Source: an uncultured Flavobacteriaceae bacterium
Lineage (GTDB): Bacteria > Bacteroidota > Bacteroidia > Flavobacteriales > Flavobacteriaceae
Length of the DNA: 64,000 nt
Reading direction: 5' to 3'
NCBI GenBank assembly: GCA_947500445.1
Contig: CANMSB010000005.1
Location: 1 to 64,000 of the forward strand
A program made the translations under genes and the position numbers. Below the pieces are notes generated by a model, which saw nothing but the letters and a program-made list of their open reading frames with translations, did not search any database and had not been told where the DNA came from. Positions 35,420 through 44,444 of the stretch are shown one piece after another. The first letter of the stretch is position 1. Every line of letters starts with the position of its first letter.

Positions 35420-36793
35420 ATGCCAAACATCTTGATCATCGAGGACGATGCCGCATTTTGTCAAATGCTGCAGAAGTTTCTGACCAAACATGACTATCAG
35501 GTGCAGACAAGTTTTAGTGCCCCCGATGCCAAAAAGAAGTTTTCCGAAACTATTTTTGACGTGGTACTGACCGATTTGCGCTTGCCGGACTATGATGGCA
35601 TACAATTGCTTACCGATATAAAGGCCGTAAATCCGAACACCCAGGTCATTCTAATGACCGGGTATGCCGAAGTGGCCACGGCCGTAAACGCTATGAAAAA
35701 GGGAGCTTATGACTATGTATCCAAGCCCTTTACCCCCGATGAGATCGTTCGCGTGATCAAAAATGCCCTAAGAGCGGAGCCTGTTTTGGCCGCTGGAGGC
35801 AACGAAGAAGCTGCCGTTGCGCTTTCGCTCCCAAAAGAAGAGGAGCAACAAGAGCACGTTCACGAAAAAACGAATATAGTTAAGGGTACCAGTGAGGCTT
35901 CCCTTAAACTCTACGAATACATCAACTTGGTGGCACCTACCGATATGTCCGTTCTGGTTACGGGAGAAAGTGGCACGGGCAAGGAAGTCACGGCAAAGGC
36001 GATACACGATCGCAGTAAACGAAAAGAACATCCATTTGTGGCCGTGGATTGTGGGGCCATTCCAAAAGAGTTGGCGACCAGTGAGTTTTTCGGCCACATC
36101 AAAGGAAGCTTTACCGGAGCGGTAGAAGATAAGATCGGGAATTTTGAGGCGGCCAATAAGGGCACCCTTTTTTTGGATGAGGTAGGAAACCTTTCCTATG
36201 ACAATCAAATTCAACTGCTTCGCGCATTACAGGAACGAAAGATCAAGCGCGTAGGGAGTACCAAAGAAATTGCGGTCGATGTACGTATCATCACCGCTAC
36301 CAACGAAGATTTGACCAAAGCCGTAGAAAAGGGTACGTTCAGGGAAGACCTCTATCACCGTCTAAACGAGTTTTCAATAGAAATACCGTCGCTTCACGAT
36401 CGCTTTGAAGATTTAAAGGCTTTCGCCGAACATTTTTTGATAAAAGCCAATCGGTCCTTGGATCGAAATGTTACGGGGTTTTCCCCATCCGTTTGGAACG
36501 TGTTCAAACAATATCACTGGCCGGGCAACCTTCGGGAGCTTCAAAACGTTATCAAACGTTCGGTGTTGTTGACCACCGGACCAATGGTGGAAATGGAGGT
36601 GTTGCCCCAGGAAGTAAGACAGCCATCGGCAAGTACCGTGGAAAAGCAATTTTCCAAATCCGAATTTGAGAAAGACCGTATCATCAAAGCATTAAAACGA
36701 ACCAATTTTAACAAATCGGAGGCTGCAAAACTACTTCAGGTAACCCGGAAAACGCTCTACAACAAGATCAGCCATTATAAATTGGACTTGTAG
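35420..36793 (+). CDS. NtrC-family sigma-54-dependent response regulator
   Basis: A 457-residue regulator with a receiver domain (1-120; phosphorylated D52 in VVLTDLRLPDYDG), a sigma-54-interacting AAA+ domain (Walker A GESGTGKE, the sigma-54 contact loop GSFTGA, Walker B GTLFLDEVGNL) and a C-terminal Fis-type helix-turn-helix (NKSEAAKLLQVTRKTLYNKI). It activates sigma-54 promoters after phosphorylation. It is convergent with a hybrid histidine kinase gene, overlapping by 26 bp, and that kinase is the obvious candidate partner. Confidence 0.93.
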   Translation: MPNILIIEDDAAFCQMLQKFLTKHDYQVQTSFSAPDAKKKFSETIFDVVLTDLRLPDYDGIQLLTDIKAVNPNTQVILMTGYAEVATAVNAMKKGAYDYVSKPFTPDEIVRVIKNALRAEPVLAAGGNEEAAVALSLPKEEEQQEHVHEKTNIVKGTSEASLKLYEYINLVAPTDMSVLVTGESGTGKEVTAKAIHDRSKRKEHPFVAVDCGAIPKELATSEFFGHIKGSFTGAVEDKIGNFEAANKGTLFLDEVGNLSYDNQIQLLRALQERKIKRVGSTKEIAVDVRIITATNEDLTKAVEKGTFREDLYHRLNEFSIEIPSLHDRFEDLKAFAEHFLIKANRSLDRNVTGFSPSVWNVFKQYHWPGNLRELQNVIKRSVLLTTGPMVEMEVLPQEVRQPSASTVEKQFSKSEFEKDRIIKALKRTNFNKSEAAKLLQVTRKTLYNKISHYKLDL

Positions 36794-39242
36794 CCATACG
36801 TTTCCTGAGCGCGGCTACCAGATGGTCTGTTTGCTCGAGCAGCACTACTACCGCTTCGTCCAATACCGCAGATGCTATTTCTCCTTCCTTTAGATGCTCC
36901 AATCGTTCCAATTCGGGAATGCAGGCCGAAGCTTTCAATTGTTTGAACATGGGCAACATCCGATGGGCCACATTGTTTATTTGTTTGAAATCGCGGTTGG
37001 CCACAGTCTCTTCCAACAACTGAACATTGGTAGCGGTGTCCAACAGAAATAGTTGCAATACCTCATGAATTGCGTCTTGGTTGGTTCCTAAAAACGAATG
37101 GATGATGTCAAGGTCGTACAGCTGGTTTTTGGTCGATGGTATACTGGTCTCCGTCGGTTCGTCTTTTGTGTCGATTTCACCCAATTGTATGCCCAAAAGC
37201 CTGATCATACCGATAAGTTCACCCTTTGAAAAGGGTTTCTGTAGTACTTGGGCAAACCCTAAGGACGTGTAAGCCTCGGTTTCCAGGTCTCTCCTTCCCG
37301 TCATGGCAATGATCGGTTGGCCCGTATAGTGTTTGTATTCCCCTTCCTGTAAGCGTTTTAAAACTTCGAAACCGGTAATTTGGGGCATTTGGATATCGGT
37401 CAATACCAGGTCGTACGCCAAGTGCGTATCCTTTTCTACCTGTAGGAAATTTGAGAACACATGAGTGGTTATACCGATACTTTCGGCCATCTCCCGAAGC
37501 ATGCGCAACAGGGCGCTGTCATCGTCCACGATAAGCATACGTAGTTTCGGTACCATGTAGGGGGCTTCAGCTTTGGGCGATACCTTTTCCTTGGAAATCT
37601 CCAAGGGAATTTCAAAGGAAAAAGTGCTGCCTTGGCCCGCTTCGCTCTGTAAATGGAGCGATCCCCCAAGGAGCTCCGATAGTTTTTTGGAGATGGTCAG
37701 TCCAAGGCCATACCCCCCGTACTTTTTCTCGGTAGTTTCGTCGGCTTGCGCGAATTCCTTGAAAATGGCCTGCTGCTTGTCTTTTGGAATGCCGATTCCG
37801 GTATCGGTCACGTTGATCTGTGCCCGTATCTGTTTTCCCTTTCCGGAAATGAAAGCATCGATCTTGATGTGTCCTTCCTCGGTAAACTTAAAAGCGTTTC
37901 CGATAAGGTTCGTCAATATCTGTCGCATACGGAACGGGTCCCCCAAAACGGGTTGCCCCAGCGCGGGATCGATTTCTAAAAATAGCTGTAGTTTTTTGTG
38001 CAGGTGAAGGGCCTGAAGGTTTTCGGCCGTTTCCTGTATCAGGTGCGCGGCGATAAACGGAACTTTTTCAATATTCAGTTTACCGGCCTCCAATTTAGAG
38101 AAGTCCAAAAGGTCGTTGACCAAATTTCCGACATATTTCGAAGAGGATTTTACATTTTTCAGATAACGCTGCTGCTTGTCGCTTAGCGGGGTACTTTCCA
38201 TAAGATCCGTATAGCCCGTAATGGTGTTCAATGGGGTGCGCAGATCATGGCTTACGGTAGAAATCAATTGTTCCCTACTTTTTAGGAGCGATTCGGAAAA
38301 TTTCTTTTCTTTTTCCAGTTTTTGCCGATAGGTCTGTATGCGCCAAAAGTCTCTGTTGATCAAAAATGTAAATAGGCCCACGACCAAAAAACCCAGTACC
38401 GCTGCGGAACCGGCCAAACGGATACTGCGGCGTAATGCCGTTTTTCGTTGGGCGCTTTGGGTATAGGTATTCGAAAGGACCTCTTGTTCAAAATCGGCGA
38501 TGATGGAATGTAACTGTTGCGATAGTTCCAGATCGTTGCTATTGATTTCACGTTCTTTTTGGGCCAAAAAACGCTGGTTTTTTGCATCCTTTCGTTTGGC
38601 TTCTACCAAAAGGCTTTTCGAAGCGTTGATAATGGAATCTATTTTTTGGGAATCGGGAATGTCGGCACTATCAGCGGGAATGTTTTCGTTCAAATAGGTA
38701 ACCCAATCGTCCAAAACCTTTCTTTCGTAACTGGAAAGACCCTCCGGATTCGGATGAATGTCATAGGCGGTCAGTTTCCCGAAAGACGATTCCATTTTCC
38801 GGAGTCCTTTGAGCGCATTGTCAATAGAGCTACTGGCCCGATTCTTTCCCTTTAGTTCACGAAGTTCGTTACTGTTGGCGACTTTTTGCCGCAATAAGGC
38901 CCGAACACTGTCCAATTGTGCTTTCTGCTGTGGCTGGTTGGAAATGGTACTGAGCGTATCGATTTCCAATAGTATGGTATCGATTTTAGCGGAATATGCG
39001 TTAAAACTCTCTTGGGTATTGTTCTGCTGCGCCAGGTTCGATAAGCTTTCCGCTTCATAGAGATCGGCCACCAGCGCTCCCGTCTTTAACAGTTTTACTC
39101 CTGTTTTGTCGTCCATTTCGTTGTAGACGATTACCCGTAGTTCGGTGTAAATGAAATATCCGGCCGTCAAAAATAGAATACCGAGCACCAAATAGCTGAA
39201 AATAATCTTGAAAGTGAACCTGCTCTTGGATTTTTCCTTCAT
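36768..39242 (-). CDS. Hybrid sensor histidine kinase with receiver and Hpt domains
   Basis: An 824-residue phosphorelay protein: transmembrane helix at about 12-32, periplasmic helical sensor to about 275, second helix at about 276-296, dimerisation domain with H332 (STVSHDLRTPLNTITGY), ATPase domain (LIGNAFKFTEEGHI, DTGIGIPKDKQ, YGGYGLGLTISKKL), receiver (LVLTDIQMPQITGFEVL) and Hpt domain (NVAHRMLPMFKQLKA). The layout is that of an ArcB/BarA-type relay. The carried-through Hpt suggests transfer to a separate regulator, plausibly the convergent NtrC-type one. The 3' ends of the two genes overlap by 26 bp. Confidence 0.92.
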   Translation of the reverse strand: MKEKSKSRFTFKIIFSYLVLGILFLTAGYFIYTELRVIVYNEMDDKTGVKLLKTGALVADLYEAESLSNLAQQNNTQESFNAYSAKIDTILLEIDTLSTISNQPQQKAQLDSVRALLRQKVANSNELRELKGKNRASSSIDNALKGLRKMESSFGKLTAYDIHPNPEGLSSYERKVLDDWVTYLNENIPADSADIPDSQKIDSIINASKSLLVEAKRKDAKNQRFLAQKEREINSNDLELSQQLHSIIADFEQEVLSNTYTQSAQRKTALRRSIRLAGSAAVLGFLVVGLFTFLINRDFWRIQTYRQKLEKEKKFSESLLKSREQLISTVSHDLRTPLNTITGYTDLMESTPLSDKQQRYLKNVKSSSKYVGNLVNDLLDFSKLEAGKLNIEKVPFIAAHLIQETAENLQALHLHKKLQLFLEIDPALGQPVLGDPFRMRQILTNLIGNAFKFTEEGHIKIDAFISGKGKQIRAQINVTDTGIGIPKDKQQAIFKEFAQADETTEKKYGGYGLGLTISKKLSELLGGSLHLQSEAGQGSTFSFEIPLEISKEKVSPKAEAPYMVPKLRMLIVDDDSALLRMLREMAESIGITTHVFSNFLQVEKDTHLAYDLVLTDIQMPQITGFEVLKRLQEGEYKHYTGQPIIAMTGRRDLETEAYTSLGFAQVLQKPFSKGELIGMIRLLGIQLGEIDTKDEPTETSIPSTKNQLYDLDIIHSFLGTNQDAIHEVLQLFLLDTATNVQLLEETVANRDFKQINNVAHRMLPMFKQLKASACIPELERLEHLKEGEIASAVLDEAVVVLLEQTDHLVAALRKRMATSPIYNG

Positions 39243-39540
39243 ATTGGCTGTTATAAAATAAGTACAAAGTAGCGCGGTTGCCCGCCGTAAAGAAGTTTCA
39301 ACGCTTTTCGTTTTAAACGAAAACCTACGCTTTTGTTTCCCTTTCGATGCTCCTTAAAGGAGTGTAGCGCCGCTTTACAACCAAAAGGTCAAAGAAGGCA
39401 TAAGACATCGATTTCGGTTCGCCAAAAAACATAAACCACTTCCGTATATAGATACGTATCAGCGGGCCATATTGTTTATCGTTAAGCGTTAATATTTTTG
39501 AGGTATTGCTAGGGCGCTAAAAATTTCGGTATTACATTTG
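39243..39540. other. Intergenic region upstream of the TPP riboswitch
   Basis: No gene seen. It holds the divergent promoters of the hybrid kinase and the riboswitch transcript. The -7 box TACATTTG is at 39533-39540. Confidence 0.5.
39533..39540 (+). promoter_or_regulatory. -7 box for the TPP-riboswitch transcript
   Basis: TACATTTG matches TAnnTTTG and ends one base before the first P1 base of the aptamer, so transcription would begin at the aptamer itself. The -33 element is not clear. Confidence 0.6.
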
Positions 39541-39647
39541 CGCCATCTCAAAGGGGTGCTTTTATTGTGGAGTTGAAAAATACGGAACGATAACGGCTGA
39601 GATTATACCCAATGAACCTGGGCGGGTAATGCTGCCAAGGGATGGCG
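39541..39647 (+). promoter_or_regulatory. TPP riboswitch (THI element)
   Basis: The conserved THI-box segments appear in order: AGGGGTGC (from about 39552), CGGCTGAGATTATACCC, GAACCTGGGCGGGTAATGC and AAGGGATGG. The P1 helix is closed by CGCCATC (39541-39547) pairing perfectly with GATGGCG (39641-39647). TPP binding would repress the downstream TonB receptor gene, whose start lies 100 bp further. The expression platform is not resolved here. Confidence 0.93.
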
Positions 39648-39747
39648 AAAGCCACTATTTGGAATTACAACGGTCCTTAATTGGCCAAAAATCATGTTTA
39701 ATTTAGAATAATGACCCCTTTTATTCGTCACTAATTATTTAGTACGA

Positions 39748-42006
39748 ATGAAAATGCACTATTCAATTTTCGCAAACGCACCTTCTAGGTGTGGCAAACT
39801 TTTTACCGAACGGACAAGTTCCCGATTTTTTAAAAACCGATTGCTGACGCTTCTTCTGTCGTCGGCCGCTATTGGCAGTATGTCGGGCCAGGACCAAACA
39901 CCGACGGATTCCCTGGAAGGCAAAAAGGTGGTACTCGATGAAGTTTTTGTATCCGCCATTCGGGTCACCAATGAAACGCCGGTCACCTTTTCCAACTTTA
40001 CCAAAGAGCAGTTCGCACCAAGAAACTTGGGCCAAGACATCCCTATTTTGATGAATTTTTTGCCCTCGGTGGTCACCACTTCGGATGCTGGTGCCGGGGT
40101 AGGGTATACCGGGATCCGGGTTCGGGGCAGTGATGCTACAAGAGTAAACGTCACTATCAATGGTATTCCCTATAACGACTCGGAATCCCATGGAACCTTT
40201 TGGGTAAACATGCCCGATTTTGCCTCCTCAACAGAAAGCCTGCAATTGCAGCGCGGCGTAGGAACTTCCACCAATGGTGCAGGTGCCTTTGGGGCCAGTT
40301 TAAACTTATTGACCGATGCGGTTTCCGAAGAGGCCTACGGCCAGATTTCTTCCTCGATCGGAAGTTTTGGAACCTTGCGGAACAATTTAAAGTTCAGTAC
40401 GGGGTTGCTGAACGAGCATATCGAACTTTCCGGGCGTTTGTCCCGTATCAATTCCGATGGCTATATCGATAGGGCACGGGCCGATCTTGACGCGTATTTT
40501 TTACAAGGGGCCTACAAGGACGACAAACGGCTGATCAAAGCCCTACTCTTCGGAGGGCATGAGATTACGTATCAAGCGTGGTACGGCATCGATCGCGAAA
40601 CGCTCGCGACCGATAGAACCTTCAATCCTTCGGGTATTTATACCGATGACGAGGGTAACACGCAATTTTACGACAACGAAGTGGACAACTACAAACAAGA
40701 TCACGCGCAGTTGTTATGGAACGAAACACTTTCCGATCGTTGGAATGCCAATATCGCTTTTCACTATACCCGTGGACGAGGCTATTTTGAACAATTTCGA
40801 GAGGACGATGATTTTTCCACCTATGGGTTTACGCCCTTAACGGTAGATGGAGACGAGGTGAATACCACCGATTTGATTCGTAGACGTTGGCTCGATAACG
40901 ACTTTTACGGAACCGTTTTTTCATTGAACCACCGTAACGATACACTGGACCTGATTTTTGGTGGTGGGTACAACCGTTATGAAGGAAATCATTTTGGGCA
41001 GGTCATCTGGGCACGTTTTGCCAGTGATAGCGAGATTCGAGATCGTTATTACGACGATTCTTCCAAAAAAACCGATTTTAACCTGTATGCAAAGGCCAAT
41101 TATGGTCTAAATGAGCAATGGAGCCTGTTCGGAGATCTTCAGTACCGGACCGTCGGGTATACGGCCAACGGAGAGGATACCGGTATTGTCGATGATACCT
41201 TTAACTTCTTCAATCCCAAGGCAGGACTTACCTATGATCTGAACCGGAACAATAACTTTTATCTTAGTTATGCCGTGGCAAACCGGGAACCCAACCGGAA
41301 CGACTACGAAAATGGAAATCCAAAGCCGGAACGGTTGCAGGATATCGAGTTGGGTTGGCGCTACGTGTCCCCGAGCCTTCAGGTGAATACCAACCTCTAT
41401 TATATGCGGTATAAGGACCAATTGGTATTGACCGGGGAACTTAATGATGTAGGGGCCCCGCTACGTGCCAATGTCGGGGATAGCTACCGCTTGGGACTGG
41501 AAATAGACGCGAACATTACCTTTAGCGAACAGTTTCAATGGCGGCCCAATCTCGCATGGAGCGACAACAGAAACATTGATTTTGTTTTCGAAAGGGATGG
41601 GGTGCTTCAGAACTTCGGAAACACCAATATCGCGTTTTCGCCCGGTCTGGTCATCGGTAATTGGTTTACCTACTCCCCATTGCAAACTTTGGACGTTTCC
41701 CTGTTGTCCAAATATGTGGGCAAACAGTACATGGGCAATATCGATTCCGATAACTCGGTGTTGAAGGCCTATTCCCAGTTGGACGTTAACGTACAATACC
41801 TGTGGGAGATCAATAGGTTTGTGGACAGTATTACCTTTTCCGCCTTGATCAACAATGTAGCGGATCAGGATATTGTTTCCAATGGCTATTTTTTCACCTT
41901 TGACGATGATTTTTCGAATCCCGGAACGGTTACTACCGTCGAAGGGGCAGGATTTTATCCTCAGGCGGGACGAAACTTTTTGGTAGGGGCAACGATACGA
42001 TTTTAA
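39748..42006 (+). CDS. TonB-dependent receptor, probable thiamine/thiamine-precursor receptor
   Basis: A 752-residue outer-membrane receptor: N-terminal extension of about 29 residues, hydrophobic signal (LLTLLLSSAAIGSMSGQ), TonB-box-like VVLDEVFVSAIRV, plug (GYTGIRVRGSDATRVNVTING, GVGTSTNGAGAFGASLNLLT) and barrel ending GATIRF. It lacks the carboxypeptidase-like N-domain of the other receptors in the window. The TPP riboswitch 100 bp upstream makes thiamine or a pyrimidine precursor the likely ligand, as predicted for thiamine-regulated outer-membrane receptors in Bacteroidetes. A THI5/NMT1-like gene follows by 9 bp. Confidence 0.9.
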   Translation: MKMHYSIFANAPSRCGKLFTERTSSRFFKNRLLTLLLSSAAIGSMSGQDQTPTDSLEGKKVVLDEVFVSAIRVTNETPVTFSNFTKEQFAPRNLGQDIPILMNFLPSVVTTSDAGAGVGYTGIRVRGSDATRVNVTINGIPYNDSESHGTFWVNMPDFASSTESLQLQRGVGTSTNGAGAFGASLNLLTDAVSEEAYGQISSSIGSFGTLRNNLKFSTGLLNEHIELSGRLSRINSDGYIDRARADLDAYFLQGAYKDDKRLIKALLFGGHEITYQAWYGIDRETLATDRTFNPSGIYTDDEGNTQFYDNEVDNYKQDHAQLLWNETLSDRWNANIAFHYTRGRGYFEQFREDDDFSTYGFTPLTVDGDEVNTTDLIRRRWLDNDFYGTVFSLNHRNDTLDLIFGGGYNRYEGNHFGQVIWARFASDSEIRDRYYDDSSKKTDFNLYAKANYGLNEQWSLFGDLQYRTVGYTANGEDTGIVDDTFNFFNPKAGLTYDLNRNNNFYLSYAVANREPNRNDYENGNPKPERLQDIELGWRYVSPSLQVNTNLYYMRYKDQLVLTGELNDVGAPLRANVGDSYRLGLEIDANITFSEQFQWRPNLAWSDNRNIDFVFERDGVLQNFGNTNIAFSPGLVIGNWFTYSPLQTLDVSLLSKYVGKQYMGNIDSDNSVLKAYSQLDVNVQYLWEINRFVDSITFSALINNVADQDIVSNGYFFTFDDDFSNPGTVTTVEGAGFYPQAGRNFLVGATIRF

Positions 42007-42015
42007 AAAAAAGAC

Positions 42016-42933
42016 ATGAAAGCATTATCCATAGCGCTGGATTGGACCCCGAACACGAACCATAGTGGTTTTTTTGTGGCCCAACAACAAGGCTTTTATG
42101 CCGAGGTAGGCGTGCAGGTAGCCATTGTTTCGCCACAGACGGACAATTATAGTACCACGCCCGCCAAAAAATTGGAACTGGGGCAGGTCGATTTTGCCCT
42201 ATGCCCGTTTGAGAGCGTCCTTAGCTATCGCGTAAAAGAAACCCCTTTTGATGCCGTGGCCATCGCGACCCTTTTTCAAGAGGACCTCAGCGCCATCGTT
42301 ACCTTGTCGGAAAGTGGCTTGGAACGACCGAAGGATTTGGATGGCCGTAGCTATGCCTCCTACAAGGCGCGGTATGAGGATGCCATTGTTGCCGCAATGG
42401 TGAAAAATGATGGTGGAAAGGGGGAGCTAAAATTGGAGTATCCCGATAAATTGGGGATATGGGAAACCCTGTTGACCAAAAAGGCCGACGCTACATGGGT
42501 ATTTATGAACTGGGAGGGGATACAGGCACAAAACAGGGGCATCGCCCTGAACGCCTTTCTGCTATCGAATTTTGGCATTCCCTACGGCTATTCCCCTATA
42601 ATAATGGCCGGAAAAAGTGCCGCGGCCGCCTCCACCAAAGAGTACCGTCTCTTTTTGGAGGCTACTCGAAGAGGCTATCTGTACGCCGCGGAACATCCTA
42701 AGGAAACCGCAGCCCTGCTTGCCTCCTTATGTTCCGAACAGGACGGTGACATCGATTTGATACAGAGCCAACGGTATACTGCTCCTTTTTATGGTACATC
42801 CGAAACCTGGGGCCTTATGGAAAAGGAACGGGTACTGTTATTTTTAAATTGGTTGGCCGAAAACGGACTGGAGAAACACCGTTTTTCATTCGAAGAAATC
42901 GTTTGGGACCTGCTTCGGGATCCAACGAAGTAA
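42016..42933 (+). CDS. THI5/NMT1-like protein (HMP-precursor-binding family), no signal peptide
   Basis: A 305-residue protein with the NMT1/THI5-like periplasmic-binding fold (MKALSIALDWTPNTNHSGFF, ELGQVDFALCPFESVLSYR, TWVFMNWEGIQAQNRG). Bacterial relatives such as ThiY bind formylaminopyrimidine or HMP for ABC import; yeast Thi5 is a suicide enzyme making HMP from PLP and its own His. Here there is no signal peptide or lipobox, the Thi5 catalytic His region reads PFESVLSY, and no CCCFC motif is present. It is therefore neither a normal exported binding protein nor a clear Thi5 enzyme. No ABC permease or ATPase gene is in the window. It is cotranscribed with the riboswitch-controlled receptor. 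Confidence 0.82.
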   Translation: MKALSIALDWTPNTNHSGFFVAQQQGFYAEVGVQVAIVSPQTDNYSTTPAKKLELGQVDFALCPFESVLSYRVKETPFDAVAIATLFQEDLSAIVTLSESGLERPKDLDGRSYASYKARYEDAIVAAMVKNDGGKGELKLEYPDKLGIWETLLTKKADATWVFMNWEGIQAQNRGIALNAFLLSNFGIPYGYSPIIMAGKSAAAASTKEYRLFLEATRRGYLYAAEHPKETAALLASLCSEQDGDIDLIQSQRYTAPFYGTSETWGLMEKERVLLFLNWLAENGLEKHRFSFEEIVWDLLRDPTK

Positions 42934-42958
42934 TACCATTTCAAAGTTAAAATGGTAT
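42933..42958. repeat. REP-like hairpin ATACCATTT...AAATGGTAT
   Basis: Arms ATACCATTT / AAATGGTAT with loop CAAAGTTA begin at the last base of the THI5-like gene's stop codon. The same 26-bp sequence is at 63307-63332. It may serve as a 3' end or terminator-like structure. Confidence 0.85.
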
Positions 42959-43104
42959 ACGTTTACCCCTTAAAAAATTCTTCTTTTCCGTGTATACCTC
43001 AAAATAAAATATAGCCGTAGCCAACGCAATGTTTAGATTTTCTTTTTTGTCTACACAGAAAATCCCTGTTTTTATTTATGTATATTTCTTTCGGAAATGA
43101 TATA

Positions 43105-43140
43105 ATACCAATTGCTACGGTGGATTTTCACAAATGGTAT
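43105..43140. repeat. Degenerate REP-like hairpin
   Basis: ATACCAATTGC on the left and AAATGGTAT on the right, about 65 bp before the RAYT remnant. It mixes the two arm types seen elsewhere. Confidence 0.5.
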
Positions 43141-43204
43141 TGCTAAAGGACGAAACCATTTGGCTGACCATTGACCCTATAGGAAAATTGTTGGAAAACC
43201 ATAA

Positions 43205-43501
43205 ATAGAGACGCAAAATTTTGCGCCCCTACCGTCACCAATAGCAACGTCACCGTTGTCACAATCACCACGCAAAAATCAATTTGGGCCACAATCAAAA
43301 AATTTGGCATCCATTATCCGTGGGTTTAAAATTGGGGTTACCAAAAATGCACGACGCATACGTCCCGATTTTGCATGGCAATCCCGTTTTCACGACCACA
43401 TTATCCGCAATCATAGATCTTATGCGCGCATTTCAAATTATATCATTACAAATCCCACCCGTTGGAAGGAAGATAAATTTCATACCACATCTAAATTATG
43501 A
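43205..43501 (+). pseudogene. RAYT (REP-associated tyrosine transposase) C-terminal remnant
   Basis: The open frame encodes NQFGPQSKNLASIIRGFKIG, then VTKNARRIRPDFAWQSRFHD and HIIRN, then ISNYIITNPTRWKEDKF. This is the C-terminal third of Bacteroidetes IS200-like/REP-associated transposases, including the Tyr-helix region. No N-terminal HUH domain is present upstream; the frame closes at a TAA at 43202-43204. RAYTs mobilise REP hairpins, and hairpins of that kind lie 65 bp upstream and elsewhere in the window. Confidence 0.75.
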
Positions 43502-43510
43502 CGGCAAAAT

Positions 43511-43705
43511 ATGTATGGATACAGCAAAAAACGTTTTTACGAGTTCATATATGTCCTTGCCGTAGATTACGAGCCAAAAGCAAAAGGAAGGCAAGAGTTC
43601 TTTAAAGTTGTACAAAACAAACTCATTTAAGCAGTTACGGGAAGTACGGCAACAGAAATTATTTTATTTTCGACCCTAATCACCAAAGTAAATTGGCATA
43701 ATACA
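43511..43705 (+). pseudogene. RhuM-family virulence-protein remnant
   Basis: MYGYSKKRFYEFIYVLAVDY followed by FFKVVQNKLI and a TAA (43628-43630), then in the same frame AVTGSTATEII, then in another frame ADHQSKLA-like residues (FDPNHQSKLA). This matches the middle of RhuM-family proteins (FFATVQNKLHYA.HGKTAAEII.RADH). Both ends and the reading frame are broken, so it is a decayed fragment of a mobile accessory gene. Confidence 0.6.
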
Positions 43706-43750
43706 TAAACCAGGTTAAAAAGCTAATTTTAAGAAGGAAAAAGAACGCGA

Positions 43751-44221
43751 ATGCCTAAAATAACTTTGGAGACGGCTATAAGCGCGGATATCCATATCGT
43801 TTTTGATTTGGTGCGTAGTATCGATTTGCATAAAATTTCTACGGCGAACAGCGGGGAGGAGGCCATTGCCGGAAAAACTTCGGGTCTTATCGAACTGGGT
43901 GAAACAGTTACTTGGCGGGCAAGGCACCTTGGTGTTCGGCAGACGCTTACCTCTATGGTTACCGCCTTGGATTCCCCTGGTTATTTTGCCGATGAAATGG
44001 TCCGTGGTGCTTTTAAACGGTTTTTGCACGAACACTTTTTTACCATGGAAAATGGGGTTACGCTCATGGTCGACGTTTTTGACTATACCGCTCCTTTGGG
44101 GGTGCTGGGCAAGTTGGCCGATCATATATTTTTAGAGCGCTACATGACCCGGTTTTTGAAAACACGCAATACCATTATCAAACAGTTTGCGGAGTCGGAA
44201 CAATGGAAAACCATTCTTTAA
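43751..44221 (+). CDS. SRPBCC-family ligand-binding protein
   Basis: A 156-residue protein with the START/SRPBCC pattern: LETAISADIHIVFDLVRSID, GETVTWRARHLGVRQTLTSM, FTMENGVTLMVDVFDYTAPL and the C-terminal helix with LKTRNTIIKQFAES. It is the soluble cytoplasmic type often called cell-division-inhibitor-like. The family binds hydrophobic ligands; the ligand is unknown. It stands just downstream of the degraded transposase region. Confidence 0.8.
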   Translation: MPKITLETAISADIHIVFDLVRSIDLHKISTANSGEEAIAGKTSGLIELGETVTWRARHLGVRQTLTSMVTALDSPGYFADEMVRGAFKRFLHEHFFTMENGVTLMVDVFDYTAPLGVLGKLADHIFLERYMTRFLKTRNTIIKQFAESEQWKTIL

Positions 44222-44222
44222 T

Positions 44223-44293
44223 ATGAAATGAGCATAAACTTTTTTAAGCATACCCTGCCGAAATGATTAAAATAAGTTTATGCGAATTACTGA
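44223..44293 (+). repeat. Degenerate copy of the leader repeat
   Basis: ATGAAATGAGC, then CCGAAATGATTA and GCGAATTAC.T..TGA occur in the same order as in 44349-44420, with changed interior bases. This makes two leader-repeat copies in tandem upstream of 44438. Confidence 0.55.
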
Positions 44294-44348
44294 ATGTGCA
44301 GAAATTTTTAGTTTCTTCATTTACAGTAAACTACAAAATTTTAAACAG

Positions 44349-44444
44349 ATGAAATGAGCCATAACAATTCTTGATACCAACCGAAATGATTATTGGCGAA
44401 TTACATCTGACCATTAAAAAACAATAAATATAAACAGATGAAAC
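44349..44444 (+). repeat. 96-bp leader repeat, copy 2 (partner at 14940-15035)
   Basis: One mismatch in 96 bp against 14940-15035. It includes the start codon and first bases of the downstream gene. AAACAGATGAAA occurs at both its beginning and its end. Confidence 0.9.

Larger units (their letters stand above)
42959..43750. other. Degraded intergenic region with transposase and RhuM remnants
   Basis: Contains a half REP-like hairpin (43105-43140), a RAYT transposase remnant, a RhuM remnant and no intact gene. Confidence 0.65.

Noticed and set aside
42016-42933. Calling the THI5-like protein an HMP-P synthase
   Set aside because: The Cys-rich CCCFC motif and the Thi5 catalytic His region are not present.
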